Shown here: piece by piece, positions 31,881-39,079 of the stretch
Layout: each line of letters begins with the position of its first letter
How positions within the stretch are numbered: the stretch's first letter is position 1
Origin: Streptomyces sp. 378
GTDB taxonomy: Bacteria; Actinomycetota; Actinomycetes; Streptomycetales; Streptomycetaceae
Direction: 5' to 3'
Length of the DNA stretch: 64,000 nucleotides
Assembly: GCF_030124145.1 (NCBI RefSeq)
Contig: NZ_JASKMS010000001.1
Span: forward strand, 124,001-188,000
Notes under the pieces: generated by a model
Seen by the model: only the letters and a program-made list of their open reading frames with translations
Databases searched by the model: none
Told to the model about the DNA's origin: nothing
Position numbers and translations under genes: made by a program

Positions 31881-33085
31881 GCCGTCACCGCGATGCGCAG
31901 TTCGTCACGCACGCGAGCCAACACCACATCGAGTTCCCGCCGGTCGGGGGCCTGGTAGACCACCATGCCCACCCGGTCCATCGAGGAACGCAGTTCGTGG
32001 ACCTCGTCGCCGGGCGCCACGTCGATCTCGATCTTCACCACGCCCGGGAGCTTCTCCACCCGCTCCACGCCCTCCACGGCGCTCACCGTGCCGGCCGGAG
32101 GCGTCGGGAACCAGACCGAGGCCATCCGTGGCGGGGTCCCGGCCGCGCCGGGCGGCAGGTTGAGCGGGAGTCCACAGGCCGCCGCGATCGCGGCGTCGTA
32201 GAGGTCGACGTCAGTGGCAGCCTGGATGACGTCCATCAGGTAGTCGCCGGGCGTGCGGGTGGCGATCTCCACGATCTGCGGGCCGTCGGAGCGAAAGATG
32301 AGCTCGAAATGAACGACGCCAGTCCGCATGCCCAGCGCCCCGATCACCTGGCGCAGCAGGGTCGAGATCGCCTGCCGGTCCGCCGCGTCGAGACCGGCGG
32401 GGACGTGGTGGGCCAGCTCGACCCGGTAGGGCGCCACAGTGGTGGTCTTCGCGGTGACGCTTTCGAAGACCGGTGTGCCGTCGACGATCAGGGCCTCGAC
32501 GCTGAACTCCGGACCGTCGAGGTACTCCTCGACCAGGAACGAGGCATTCGCGGGCTGCTCGTTCGCCCAGGCCCGCAGTTCGTGGTGATCGGCGGCGATC
32601 CGCACGCCCAGACTGCCCATGCTGGACAAAGGTTTCAGCACCACCGGGTAGCGGCTGGCCGCGAACGACTCGGCAACCCGCGCGTCCCGAGCATGCAGGT
32701 ACTCGGGCTGGTTGAGGCCGGCCCGGCCGAACGCCTCGCGCTGCATCAGCTTGTTGCGGGAAATGACCGCGGCCCGTACCCCGGGCCCCGGCAGGCCCAA
32801 CTCCTCGGCCAGCATCGCGGCCGCGACGATGTGCGGCTCCGAGAAGCCCAAAACACCGGCCACCGGTCCATCGGCCAGGGCAGTGGTGGCCGCGGCCAGC
32901 CAGCCCTCGTCGTCCGTCGCCGTCACCGGATACCCCTGGTCGCCCGGGCCCAGAGCGGCCTTGGTCTCCTCCCATCCCAGTGCGGCGGAGGTGTCCAGGA
33001 CTGACACGTCCAAGCCACGCGCGTGGGCCCGACCCAGATAGGGGCGGCCCATCCAGCCACACCCAACCATCAGTAACTTCCCCAT
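31877..33085 (-). CDS. ATP-grasp ligase (first in operon order)
   Basis: 402 residues from ATG 33085, chosen because it follows GGGGGAATTC and begins MGKLLMVGCGWMGRPYLGRA; the longer frame to 33133 would start inside the promoter. ATP-grasp core: NKLMQREAFGRAGLNQPEYL, YPVVLKPLSSMGSLGVRIAA, FLVEEYLDGPEFSVEALIVD, VVHFELIFRSDGPQIVEIAT and RTPGDYLMDVIQ. First gene of the operon, so the start of the pathway. The three ligases could build a small peptide-like backbone without NRPS modules. Confidence 0.9.
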   Translation of the reverse strand: MGKLLMVGCGWMGRPYLGRAHARGLDVSVLDTSAALGWEETKAALGPGDQGYPVTATDDEGWLAAATTALADGPVAGVLGFSEPHIVAAAMLAEELGLPGPGVRAAVISRNKLMQREAFGRAGLNQPEYLHARDARVAESFAASRYPVVLKPLSSMGSLGVRIAADHHELRAWANEQPANASFLVEEYLDGPEFSVEALIVDGTPVFESVTAKTTTVAPYRVELAHHVPAGLDAADRQAISTLLRQVIGALGMRTGVVHFELIFRSDGPQIVEIATRTPGDYLMDVIQAATDVDLYDAAIAAACGLPLNLPPGAAGTPPRMASVWFPTPPAGTVSAVEGVERVEKLPGVVKIEIDVAPGDEVHELRSSMDRVGMVVYQAPDRRELDVVLARVRDELRIAVTA

Positions 33086-33266
33086 GAATTCCCCCAGTTG
33101 TCGGGTCTGGTGGACCGCGGCGGGCCCGATCATTCATCAACTCGGAGCCGAGAAGCAAGGCTTGTTTTGCCTCGGTGTGGCGCGTAGGTTGAAATTGAAA
33201 ATGTCCACATGCTGGACGCAGACAGGCGGCCGGAAGTCCGGTATGGACCGCACGGGGGGATCACGA
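33086..33266. promoter_or_regulatory. Divergent promoter region of the module C operon and the AlkZ-like gene
   Basis: 180 bases between two divergent genes, with the most AT-rich stretch of this neighbourhood around 33188-33206 (TTGAAATTGAAAATGTCCA). It must contain both promoters; I cannot place -10 and -35 boxes with confidence. A shared promoter region suggests the operon and the candidate resistance gene are expressed together. Confidence 0.4.
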
Positions 33267-33989
33267 GTGGCAGACGGCACCGTCGTCGAGGCGCGCCGGG
33301 AACGCTGGTGGCAGGACGGCCCCCCGCTGCGCTCCCTGGAGGAGGCGCGGGAGTACATCGAGGATGTCGGCATCTCGCTGCTCTTCGGCGGAGCTGCCGC
33401 TCGCTACCCGTCGCTTCGCGAGGCCTCGCGCGACGAATCCCTCCCCCGCCTTCCCTCAGGATGGGGACAGGACCTGGAAGCGATGTGGACTTGGAAGGAC
33501 ACCCTCCCCGTCCAGGGCCGCGCCTGGCTGGGCCGCTACCTGTCCGGCAAGCAGACCCTGCTCTCCGGCCAATTACTCGCGGACCTCTACGAGTTCAAGG
33601 GCAAGGAGGACGACGTTCTGTCGGTGGCCGGCCTCTCCGAGGAGGCTGGCCGACTGGCGGGCCTCCTGCTGGACGAAGGGCCGATGGCGACCCGCGCCCT
33701 GCGCGATGCCGTCGGAGTGACAGGCAAGAGGTTCGACCAGGTACTGACCGAGCTGGGCCGTCGCCTTCTGATCACCAACTACGGTGTCGAGGAGGGTCCC
33801 GGCTGGGCCAGCTGCGTCATCGAGCTGACCGCGCGGGTATTTTCCGTGCCGTCGCACGGCAGCCGCGCCGAGCGCGACGCGCGGGCGGCGGCCCTTTTCG
33901 TGGACACGATGGTCGAGGCGAAGCCTGCTGCTCTGTGCCGCGCCTTCGGATGGTCGCGGGAGAGGGCAGTTGCGGCCCTGAAGTCCTGA
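33267..33989 (+). CDS. AlkZ/YcaQ-like winged-helix protein, possible DNA-repair self-resistance factor
   Basis: About 240 residues from GTG 33267, preceded by GGGGGGA; an ATG at 33243 in frame is an alternative. SLEEAREYIEDVGISLLFGG, MWTWKDTLPVQGRAWLGRYL, SGKQTLLSGQLLADLYEFKG and LLLDEGPMATRALRDAVGVT then KRFDQVLTELGRRLLITNYG follow the pattern of AlkZ-related proteins with HTH_42 domains. AlkZ of the azinomycin producer repairs DNA damaged by its own product. I cannot see a clear catalytic QxQ/QxD motif, so it may bind without excising. The assignment is by pattern, not by search. Confidence 0.55.
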   Translation: MADGTVVEARRERWWQDGPPLRSLEEAREYIEDVGISLLFGGAAARYPSLREASRDESLPRLPSGWGQDLEAMWTWKDTLPVQGRAWLGRYLSGKQTLLSGQLLADLYEFKGKEDDVLSVAGLSEEAGRLAGLLLDEGPMATRALRDAVGVTGKRFDQVLTELGRRLLITNYGVEEGPGWASCVIELTARVFSVPSHGSRAERDARAAALFVDTMVEAKPAALCRAFGWSRERAVAALKS

Positions 33990-34554
33990 GGCGCGAGACG
34001 ACCTCTCACCGTCCAGAAACCGCGGCGCCGGGCCGGCGCCTGCGTGACCGGCCCGGAGTCCAATACCGACGTCAGCCTGTACGGGGCACCCGGTGACATC
34101 CACCTCCGCGTAGGCCGACCGCCGACGTTGTCCGCCTACATCCGGCTGATCGTCCAGCCGGCAGCGGGTCAGAACGGAAGCCTGGCACTCCGATAGTCGA
34201 CGCAGACGCGAACGTCCTGGTATCCAAGCTGGGCCCGACTGCCGGAGCCGAAGAGTTGGACCTCAGCACCTCCCCGGAGGGCACCGCGACCGGACGCCTC
34301 CAAGCCGACACCACCGACTACAAGGTCAGCGTCACGGCCCCCATGGCCGACGCGTGCCAGATCAACGCCTCGATCATCGATGCGGAGATCGCCCAGGGTC
34401 TGGCCGACTCCCAGGCCTCAACCTGCGGGTCTTCCAGCCGCTGATCGAAACGACCGCCGGCAGCAACGACGCCAACTGGGGCCCCACCGACCCCACGACC
34501 GTCGTCGGCGGCCCGACCCTCCCGGTCCGCGCCAAGCTGTTCGTGGACCCGAGC
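33990..34554. other. Degenerate region without an intact gene
   Basis: Short coding-like scraps are visible on the plus strand, for example TDVSLYGAPGDIHLRVGRPP (about 34060-34120) and LQADTTDYKVSVTAPMADAC (about 34300-34360). They are in different frames and without starts or domains I can name. Most likely debris of one or two decayed genes. Confidence 0.4.
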
Positions 34555-34899
34555 AGACGTGAGACCTGTCAGGACTGGACAGTCCCGCCGCTACCGATCG
34601 TCCCGTCGAAGACGGTCGCACTTCACCCGTCGCCCCTGGGGCAGCGACAAGGCCCTGATGGAGTGTCACGCACACCTGTCCACCGGTTGTCCACCGAAGC
34701 CCATTGCGTACGCCTGGCCCGACCCTCCCATATGAGCAAAAGCCCAGCTCAGAGACCCAGGCCGTCTATGCAGTCACGGAAGCCACACCTCCGACCTACG
34801 CATGACGATGCGCAGACTACGAGTGTCCGATTGGCCAGGATTCCAAGGTCAACGAATACAAGAAACCCCAGGTCAGAGGACCAACCTGGGGTTCACCAT
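34555..34899. repeat. Left-flank repeat of att site 4
   Basis: About 345 bases that match 41490-41837 left of the intact tRNA. The last 110 bases (from CTCCGACCTACGCAT through GATTGGCCAGGATTCCAAGG and CAACGAATACAAGAAACCCC) are nearly identical. The outer part (GGACAGTCCCGC, CTGTCCACCGGTTGTCCACC) is more diverged. Contains a tRNA-type terminator stem AACCCCAGGT (34864-34873) / ACCTGGGGTT (34884-34893) and a 16-base copy of the tRNA anticodon-arm sequence at 34793-34808. No gene. Confidence 0.8.
34864..34893 (-). terminator. tRNA-Thr terminator copy beside att site 4
   Basis: 10-bp inverted repeat AACCCCAGGT / ACCTGGGGTT with a 10-base loop, directly left of att site 4. An A-run on the plus strand supplies the U-tract for minus-strand transcription. 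Confidence 0.75.
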
Positions 34900-34943
34900 G
34901 GAGCCGCCTTCGGGATTCGAACCCGAGACCTACGCATTACGAG
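34900..34943 (-). repeat. att site 4: tRNA-Thr 3'-end copy (module C/D junction)
   Basis: 44 bases identical to the 3' part of tRNA-Thr, ending in the anticodon loop (CATTACGAG). The next bases, ACCATGAGTGATCGTGTTGC, match those behind att site 3 (ACCATGAGCGATCGTGTTGC), so the same element end follows both sites. Confidence 0.92.
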
Positions 34944-35220
34944 ACCATGAGTGATCGTGTTGCGTAGTGCCTCGTCGTGCTGTCCGGTGACGTTTTTCCT
35001 GTTCAGAGCACGTGCGACAGGTTAACCCGTGCTATCCCGTGATGCACCGTCCAAAGGCGTCTGTCCACCGCCTGTCCACCGGCGGGCTCTCGCCGGGCCC
35101 GCCGGCGAGACTGGAGCCGGGCTTGCAACGAACCGGTCGACCGGCTGGCGGGACGAGCGGAGGCCACTGTGGGACCTCTACAAGCCATCCACCAGTGGGC
35201 TCCTCCACGGATGCGCCCTC
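34944..35220. repeat. Element-end repeat, copy in module D
   Basis: Counterpart of 20700-20990, with GAGCACGTGCGACAGGTTAA, GATGCACCGTCCAAAGGCGT and two CTGTCCACCG motifs. The spacing from the att core is the same in both copies. The remaining sequence to the antitoxin gene at 35486 shows no gene. Confidence 0.75.
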
Positions 35221-35485
35221 GGTAGCACCTCACTCTGACCGCTACCCACCTGCATGGTCCGGGCGCGGAAGTTGTTCCGCCAGGGGTTGCCGTCGGCGTG
35301 CTGGTTGATCCAGCCCAGGCCGCCGGTATGGAGCCGTCTACGGGCGCAGCGCCGCGTCCGTCGACGAGCCCGACAAGCGGCAGCGTTCGGCTTTGCCGCA
35401 TCCCCACGGTTGGGCCAGTACCACTGCGGCAGTACGACCGGCGCTGGTGACTGCATATTGCCTGCATGGCTGCTAAACTGAAGGC

Positions 35486-35716
35486 ATGACCGCGATCACG
35501 ATCCGGGATGTCCCGGACGACACAGTCAACGCCCTGAAGGTCCGCGCCGCACAGGCGGGCAAGTCGCTCCAGGCGTACGCCCTGGACCTTCTCTCCCGGG
35601 AAGCCGCCAAGCCCACCCTCGCGGAGATGGCCACCCGCCTGGAGCGTGAAACCCGCACCGAGCTCAGCACGACCGACATCCTCGACGCCATCGAGGACGG
35701 GCGGAACCGACGTTGA
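35486..35716 (+). CDS. FitA/VapB-type antitoxin (ribbon-helix-helix)
   Basis: 76 residues from ATG 35486, preceded by GAAGG. TAITIRDVPDDTVNALKVRA and KSLQAYALDLLSREA are a FitA-like ribbon-helix-helix. The C-terminal part (TRLERETRTELSTTDILDAI) would bind the toxin. Different subfamily from the antitoxin in module B. Confidence 0.88.
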   Translation: MTAITIRDVPDDTVNALKVRAAQAGKSLQAYALDLLSREAAKPTLAEMATRLERETRTELSTTDILDAIEDGRNRR

Positions 35717-36135
35717 TCGTCGTTGACTGCTCCAGCCTCGTGCACTTCCTCCTCGACCATGGCAAGACCGGAACCGCAATCCGTGAGCGGGCGGGCCGCG
35801 CCGACACCCTCGCAGCGCCCGGCTTGCTGGACTACGAGATCACCTCGGCCGTCTTCGGGCTGGCCCGCGGCCGTCGAGGGGACAAACCGAAGATCACGGA
35901 AAAGGAGGCCCTGAAGGCGATCACCGACTACCAGGCCCTCGCCCTCGACCTGCACCCCACGCTGGTCCTGTGGCAGCGCGTACGCGAGTTGTCGAACAAC
36001 CTCTCCGTCTACGACGCGCATTACGTGGCCCTCGCAGAGAGCCTCGGTGTCCCACTGATCACCAGCGACGCCAGGATCGAGCGCAGCGGGGCAGCACGCT
36101 GCACGATCGAGACCTTCGAGGCATCCAGCACCTGA
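35713..36135 (+). CDS. VapC-type PIN-domain toxin
   Basis: 140 residues from TTG 35713, which overlaps the antitoxin stop (TTGA). PIN residues: Asp5 (IVVDCSSLVHF), Glu42 (LDYEITSAVFGLARG), Asp101 (LSVYDAHYVALAES) and Asp119 (LITSDARIERS). A canonical VapC, predicted to be a ribonuclease. It is not similar in sequence to the module B toxin beyond the fold. Confidence 0.9.
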   Translation: MIVVDCSSLVHFLLDHGKTGTAIRERAGRADTLAAPGLLDYEITSAVFGLARGRRGDKPKITEKEALKAITDYQALALDLHPTLVLWQRVRELSNNLSVYDAHYVALAESLGVPLITSDARIERSGAARCTIETFEASST

Positions 36136-36140
36136 CCCCG

Positions 36141-36814
36141 TCAGCACCAACGCGCACGGTTCCACCACCCATGAACGGTCCGTGGTGTCCCAGAGCTATC
36201 ACCGCACCGGGTCTGGCCTTGGCGTCTGCCGCGCCAATCAGATTCGGACGCTCCCAGAAGGCGATGAGGGTCAGATCCGTCTTCGATGCGCGGTAGGCGC
36301 ACTCGTGCCCGGCGAGCTCGACGACCAGTTCTCTCTCCCCCCGTGTGCGCCGAAGGCAGGGAGAGCACCAGCGTGCCCACCATGGCGTCGTCCTTCTCCG
36401 AATCCTGGTGCGGAAGGAAAAACTGGCCCTCGCCGTACACCAGCAGCGCCTGCGGCTCAGCCCGCAGCCGGGTCGCAGCGGGGAGCCCGAGAGCATCCTG
36501 GAAGTGCTCCAGCGCGCTACTCAGCAGCGACGACCAGGAAGGACCGGTAAGACTGAGCTGATCGGCGAGATCTGCCAGGTGTCGCGCACACTGGTGTCGC
36601 TCAGCGTCTCCTCGCCCCGCCCGAACAACGCCGGTCGTGCCACCGAGATCAGCCGCTTCACCCGGGGCGCCCGCAGTGGAAGGCGTACCGGCCCGACCCC
36701 GGCCACCTCAAGGCCCAGGCCCGCCGCAGGCGCCTCCAGCCGGGCACTGAAAGCCCCCGCCGCCTTCGCCCCGCCGAGCAGCCCAGCCACCAGTTCCCTC
36801 GGTGCCGCCACCAC
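36141..36814 (-). pseudogene. 2OG-Fe(II) oxygenase-like protein, frameshifted and truncated
   Basis: Reverse strand fragments in different frames line up with one protein: LEAPAAGLGLEVAGVGPVRL and RVKRLISVARPALFGRGEET (36521-36814), then ALEHFQDALGLPAATRLRAE and MYGEGQFFLPHQDSEKDDAM (to about 36330), then VVELAGHECAYRASKTDLTL. LPHQDSEKD is the His-x-Asp motif of a family of long prolyl-hydroxylase-like proteins. At least two frameshifts and loss of the C-terminal part leave no functional frame. Occupies most of the gap between the VapC gene and 36973. Confidence 0.6.
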
Positions 36815-36972
36815 ACGCCTGCCCTCCGGCCCCTGCGGGCCCGTCCTTCTCGGCTCGATCCGACGACCCCGACGGCGGCGCCAGGACCGTAACCGTTGAT
36901 GGACCCTGAACGAGGGATCACATCCAGGTCCCTTGAGATGAGCCGCAGCGCCCGTCGGTAGTCTGCACGACC

Positions 36973-38142
36973 GTGAGCGAGTACCAGTACTACGAGTTCC
37001 AGGCCATCGACCGACCCTTGACCAAGGACGAACTCGAGCAGGTACGTGCCCTGTCGAGCCGGGCCACGATCAGCGCGACGCACTTCGTCAACGAGTACCA
37101 CTACGGCGACTTCCGCGGCGATGAGCGCAGACTGATGGAGCAGCTGTACGACGCCCACTTGTACTTTGCCAACTGGGGCTCGCGGCGCCTGATGCTGCGC
37201 CTGCCAACCGCGCTGCTGCCCGCCCGCAACGCCGAACCATACTGCGCGGAAGACGCCTTGACCTGCTGGACCAGGAACGGACATCTGCTGCTCGACTTCG
37301 CCTGCTCGGCCGAGGACGGCGGCGAGTGGGACTTCGAGACCTCCTTCGCCCTCGCCTCGTTCACCACACTGCGTACCGAACTCGCCGCGGGCGACCGGCG
37401 CCCCCTCTATCTGGCCTGGCTTTCCGCGCTCACCCGCTGGGAGTTGGAGGAGGACGTCGATGAGGACGAGTACACCTCCACCCTCGAGCCGCCCGTACCC
37501 GCCGGCCTTGCCCACCTCACCGGACCGCAGCAGGCACTGGCGGACTTCCTGCACATCGACCCGCACCTGCTCACCGCGGCTGCCCGCGCCAGCGGCGCCG
37601 CCCCTTCCCAGGCAATCGACAAGGACGTACTCGCCGCCTGGATCCGCGCCCTGTCGCAAAACGAGAAGGACACCCTGCTGCTGGACGCCGCCCTGGGCAC
37701 CGCCCCACAGCCGGGCCCGGCACTCCTGGCCCGCCACCGCGCCGCGTCCCGCGGTACAGCCGAACCGTCCACCGGCGCCCGGCGCCGCTCAGCCGCAGAG
37801 CTCCTCGACGCCGCCCACGAGGTGCGCAGCGAGCAGACCCGGCAGCAGGATCAGGCCCGCGCCCAGGCCCGCCAGGCCCAGCAGCTGGCCCGCGAGAGCC
37901 ACCTGAACCACCTGGCCGAGAACGCCGAGCAAGCCTGGCAGGACGTCGCCAACCTGATCGGGAAGAAGCAGCCCAGCCCCTACGACACAGCTGTCACCCT
38001 CCTGAAGGATCTCCGCGAGATCCACGACAGGGCGGGCACCCCCGGTGAGTTCGCCCGGCGCCTCCATGACCTGCGCGAGCAGCACCGTGGCAAGTCCTCA
38101 CTGATGCGCCGCCTCACCGACGCCGGCCTGACGCCTCGCTGA
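36973..38142 (+). CDS. Uncharacterised conserved protein
   Basis: 389 residues from GTG 36973. The opening SEYQYYEFQAIDRPLTKDEL and THFVNEYHYGDFRGDERRLM, then YFANWGSRRLMLRLPTALLP, give a recognisable conserved N-terminal domain of unknown function. Residues 255-330 are Ala/Arg/Gln-rich and strongly helical (RQQDQARAQARQAQQLARES), probably coiled coil. The C-terminus is basic (RRLTDAGLTPR). No enzyme motif seen. No overlap with neighbours; convergent with the UPF0158 remnant. Confidence 0.7.
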   Translation: MSEYQYYEFQAIDRPLTKDELEQVRALSSRATISATHFVNEYHYGDFRGDERRLMEQLYDAHLYFANWGSRRLMLRLPTALLPARNAEPYCAEDALTCWTRNGHLLLDFACSAEDGGEWDFETSFALASFTTLRTELAAGDRRPLYLAWLSALTRWELEEDVDEDEYTSTLEPPVPAGLAHLTGPQQALADFLHIDPHLLTAAARASGAAPSQAIDKDVLAAWIRALSQNEKDTLLLDAALGTAPQPGPALLARHRAASRGTAEPSTGARRRSAAELLDAAHEVRSEQTRQQDQARAQARQAQQLARESHLNHLAENAEQAWQDVANLIGKKQPSPYDTAVTLLKDLREIHDRAGTPGEFARRLHDLREQHRGKSSLMRRLTDAGLTPR

Positions 38143-38237
38143 GATGACTGATTCCAATCCAAGGGGTCAGTGATCACAGGCGGCCGGTGAGCGCAGGACT
38201 GCCTGTCCGGTGTGGTCGTCGTGCCAGATCGCGACGG

Positions 38238-39058
38238 TCAGCGCGAGGATGCGCTGCATGACGCGGACGGGCGATAGCCCCCCTCCACCAGCCAGGCGCG
38301 GGCCCGGCCGCGCTGTCGCTCATCGCTGAGCCGGTGGTACCGGCGCCAGGCGCGCTCGTCCCGGGCGAGGACGTCCTTGAAGCGTCGGAAGGCGCCCCGC
38401 CCGGTGATGGCGATCCGCAGCCGGTCGGCGAGGGCGACGTCGCCGAGCTCGTCGATGAACAACTCCATGTCCCGGTAGCTGGCCCGGGAACCCAGAGCGG
38501 GCACGTACAGCCATCGCTCGGGATCATCCGCCTCCTCGACCCCGGACCCAGGCTCCAACTCGTCGTGAACGCCGGCCAGCACTCCCCGGTGGACAGATCG
38601 ATCCGGCCACCCGACTCAACCGGGTCGCCCTCCAGCAGCATGGCCAGCATCTCCAGATCGACCGCGAGCGGGCGGAGGAGGGGGATCGCCGCATCTCCCA
38701 TGGCCGTTCGCAACTGGTGCGCCAATTCCTCGTCACCCTGGAAGCCGCGCTCCTGGAGTTCGCCGACAAACGAGGCCACCGTCTCCGCAGCCCCTGGCAG
38801 GCCTCTCGCCGCTGCCCCGGCCACACCATCGCCGGCCAACTGCAGCACCTCACGCGCGGGACCACGACGCAACGCGGCAAGCAGCGCCACCCCGTCCTGA
38901 GCCTGGAGCGCGCCTCGTACGGCTCGCAGCCCGTCCTCGTTCCAACCCTCGGCCACGGCTCCGACGGTAGCGCGCGCCACCGGGACGTACGACGCCGGGT
39001 CCACCGGTTTCCCACCGCCAGATGCCGTGCCGGTGCCGGTCTCACCTGGCGCCTTCAT
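38238..39058 (-). pseudogene. UPF0158-domain protein, single frameshift
   Basis: From ATG 39058 the frame reads through a helical N-terminal half to GGRIDLSTGE (near 38578). The continuation VHDELEPGSGVEEADDPERW, YRDMELFIDELGDVALADRL, and RGAFRRFKDVLARDERAWRR is one base out of register and stops at 38238. The second part is a clear UPF0158 domain. A lost G in GAG(G)TG explains the break. The gene lies 21 bases after the 696-residue protein gene on the same strand. Confidence 0.75.
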
Positions 39059-39079
39059 GAGCAGGCAGTCATGCCCTGG

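Noticed and set aside
18389..34943. Additional tRNA genes at 18389, 20656 and 34900
   Set aside because: Only the 3' half is present; no D-arm, no 5' acceptor strand, and the anticodon stem is incomplete. They are attachment-site copies.
34354..34950. Plus-strand frame across att site 4
   Set aside because: Runs through the terminator and tRNA fragment; no family similarity.
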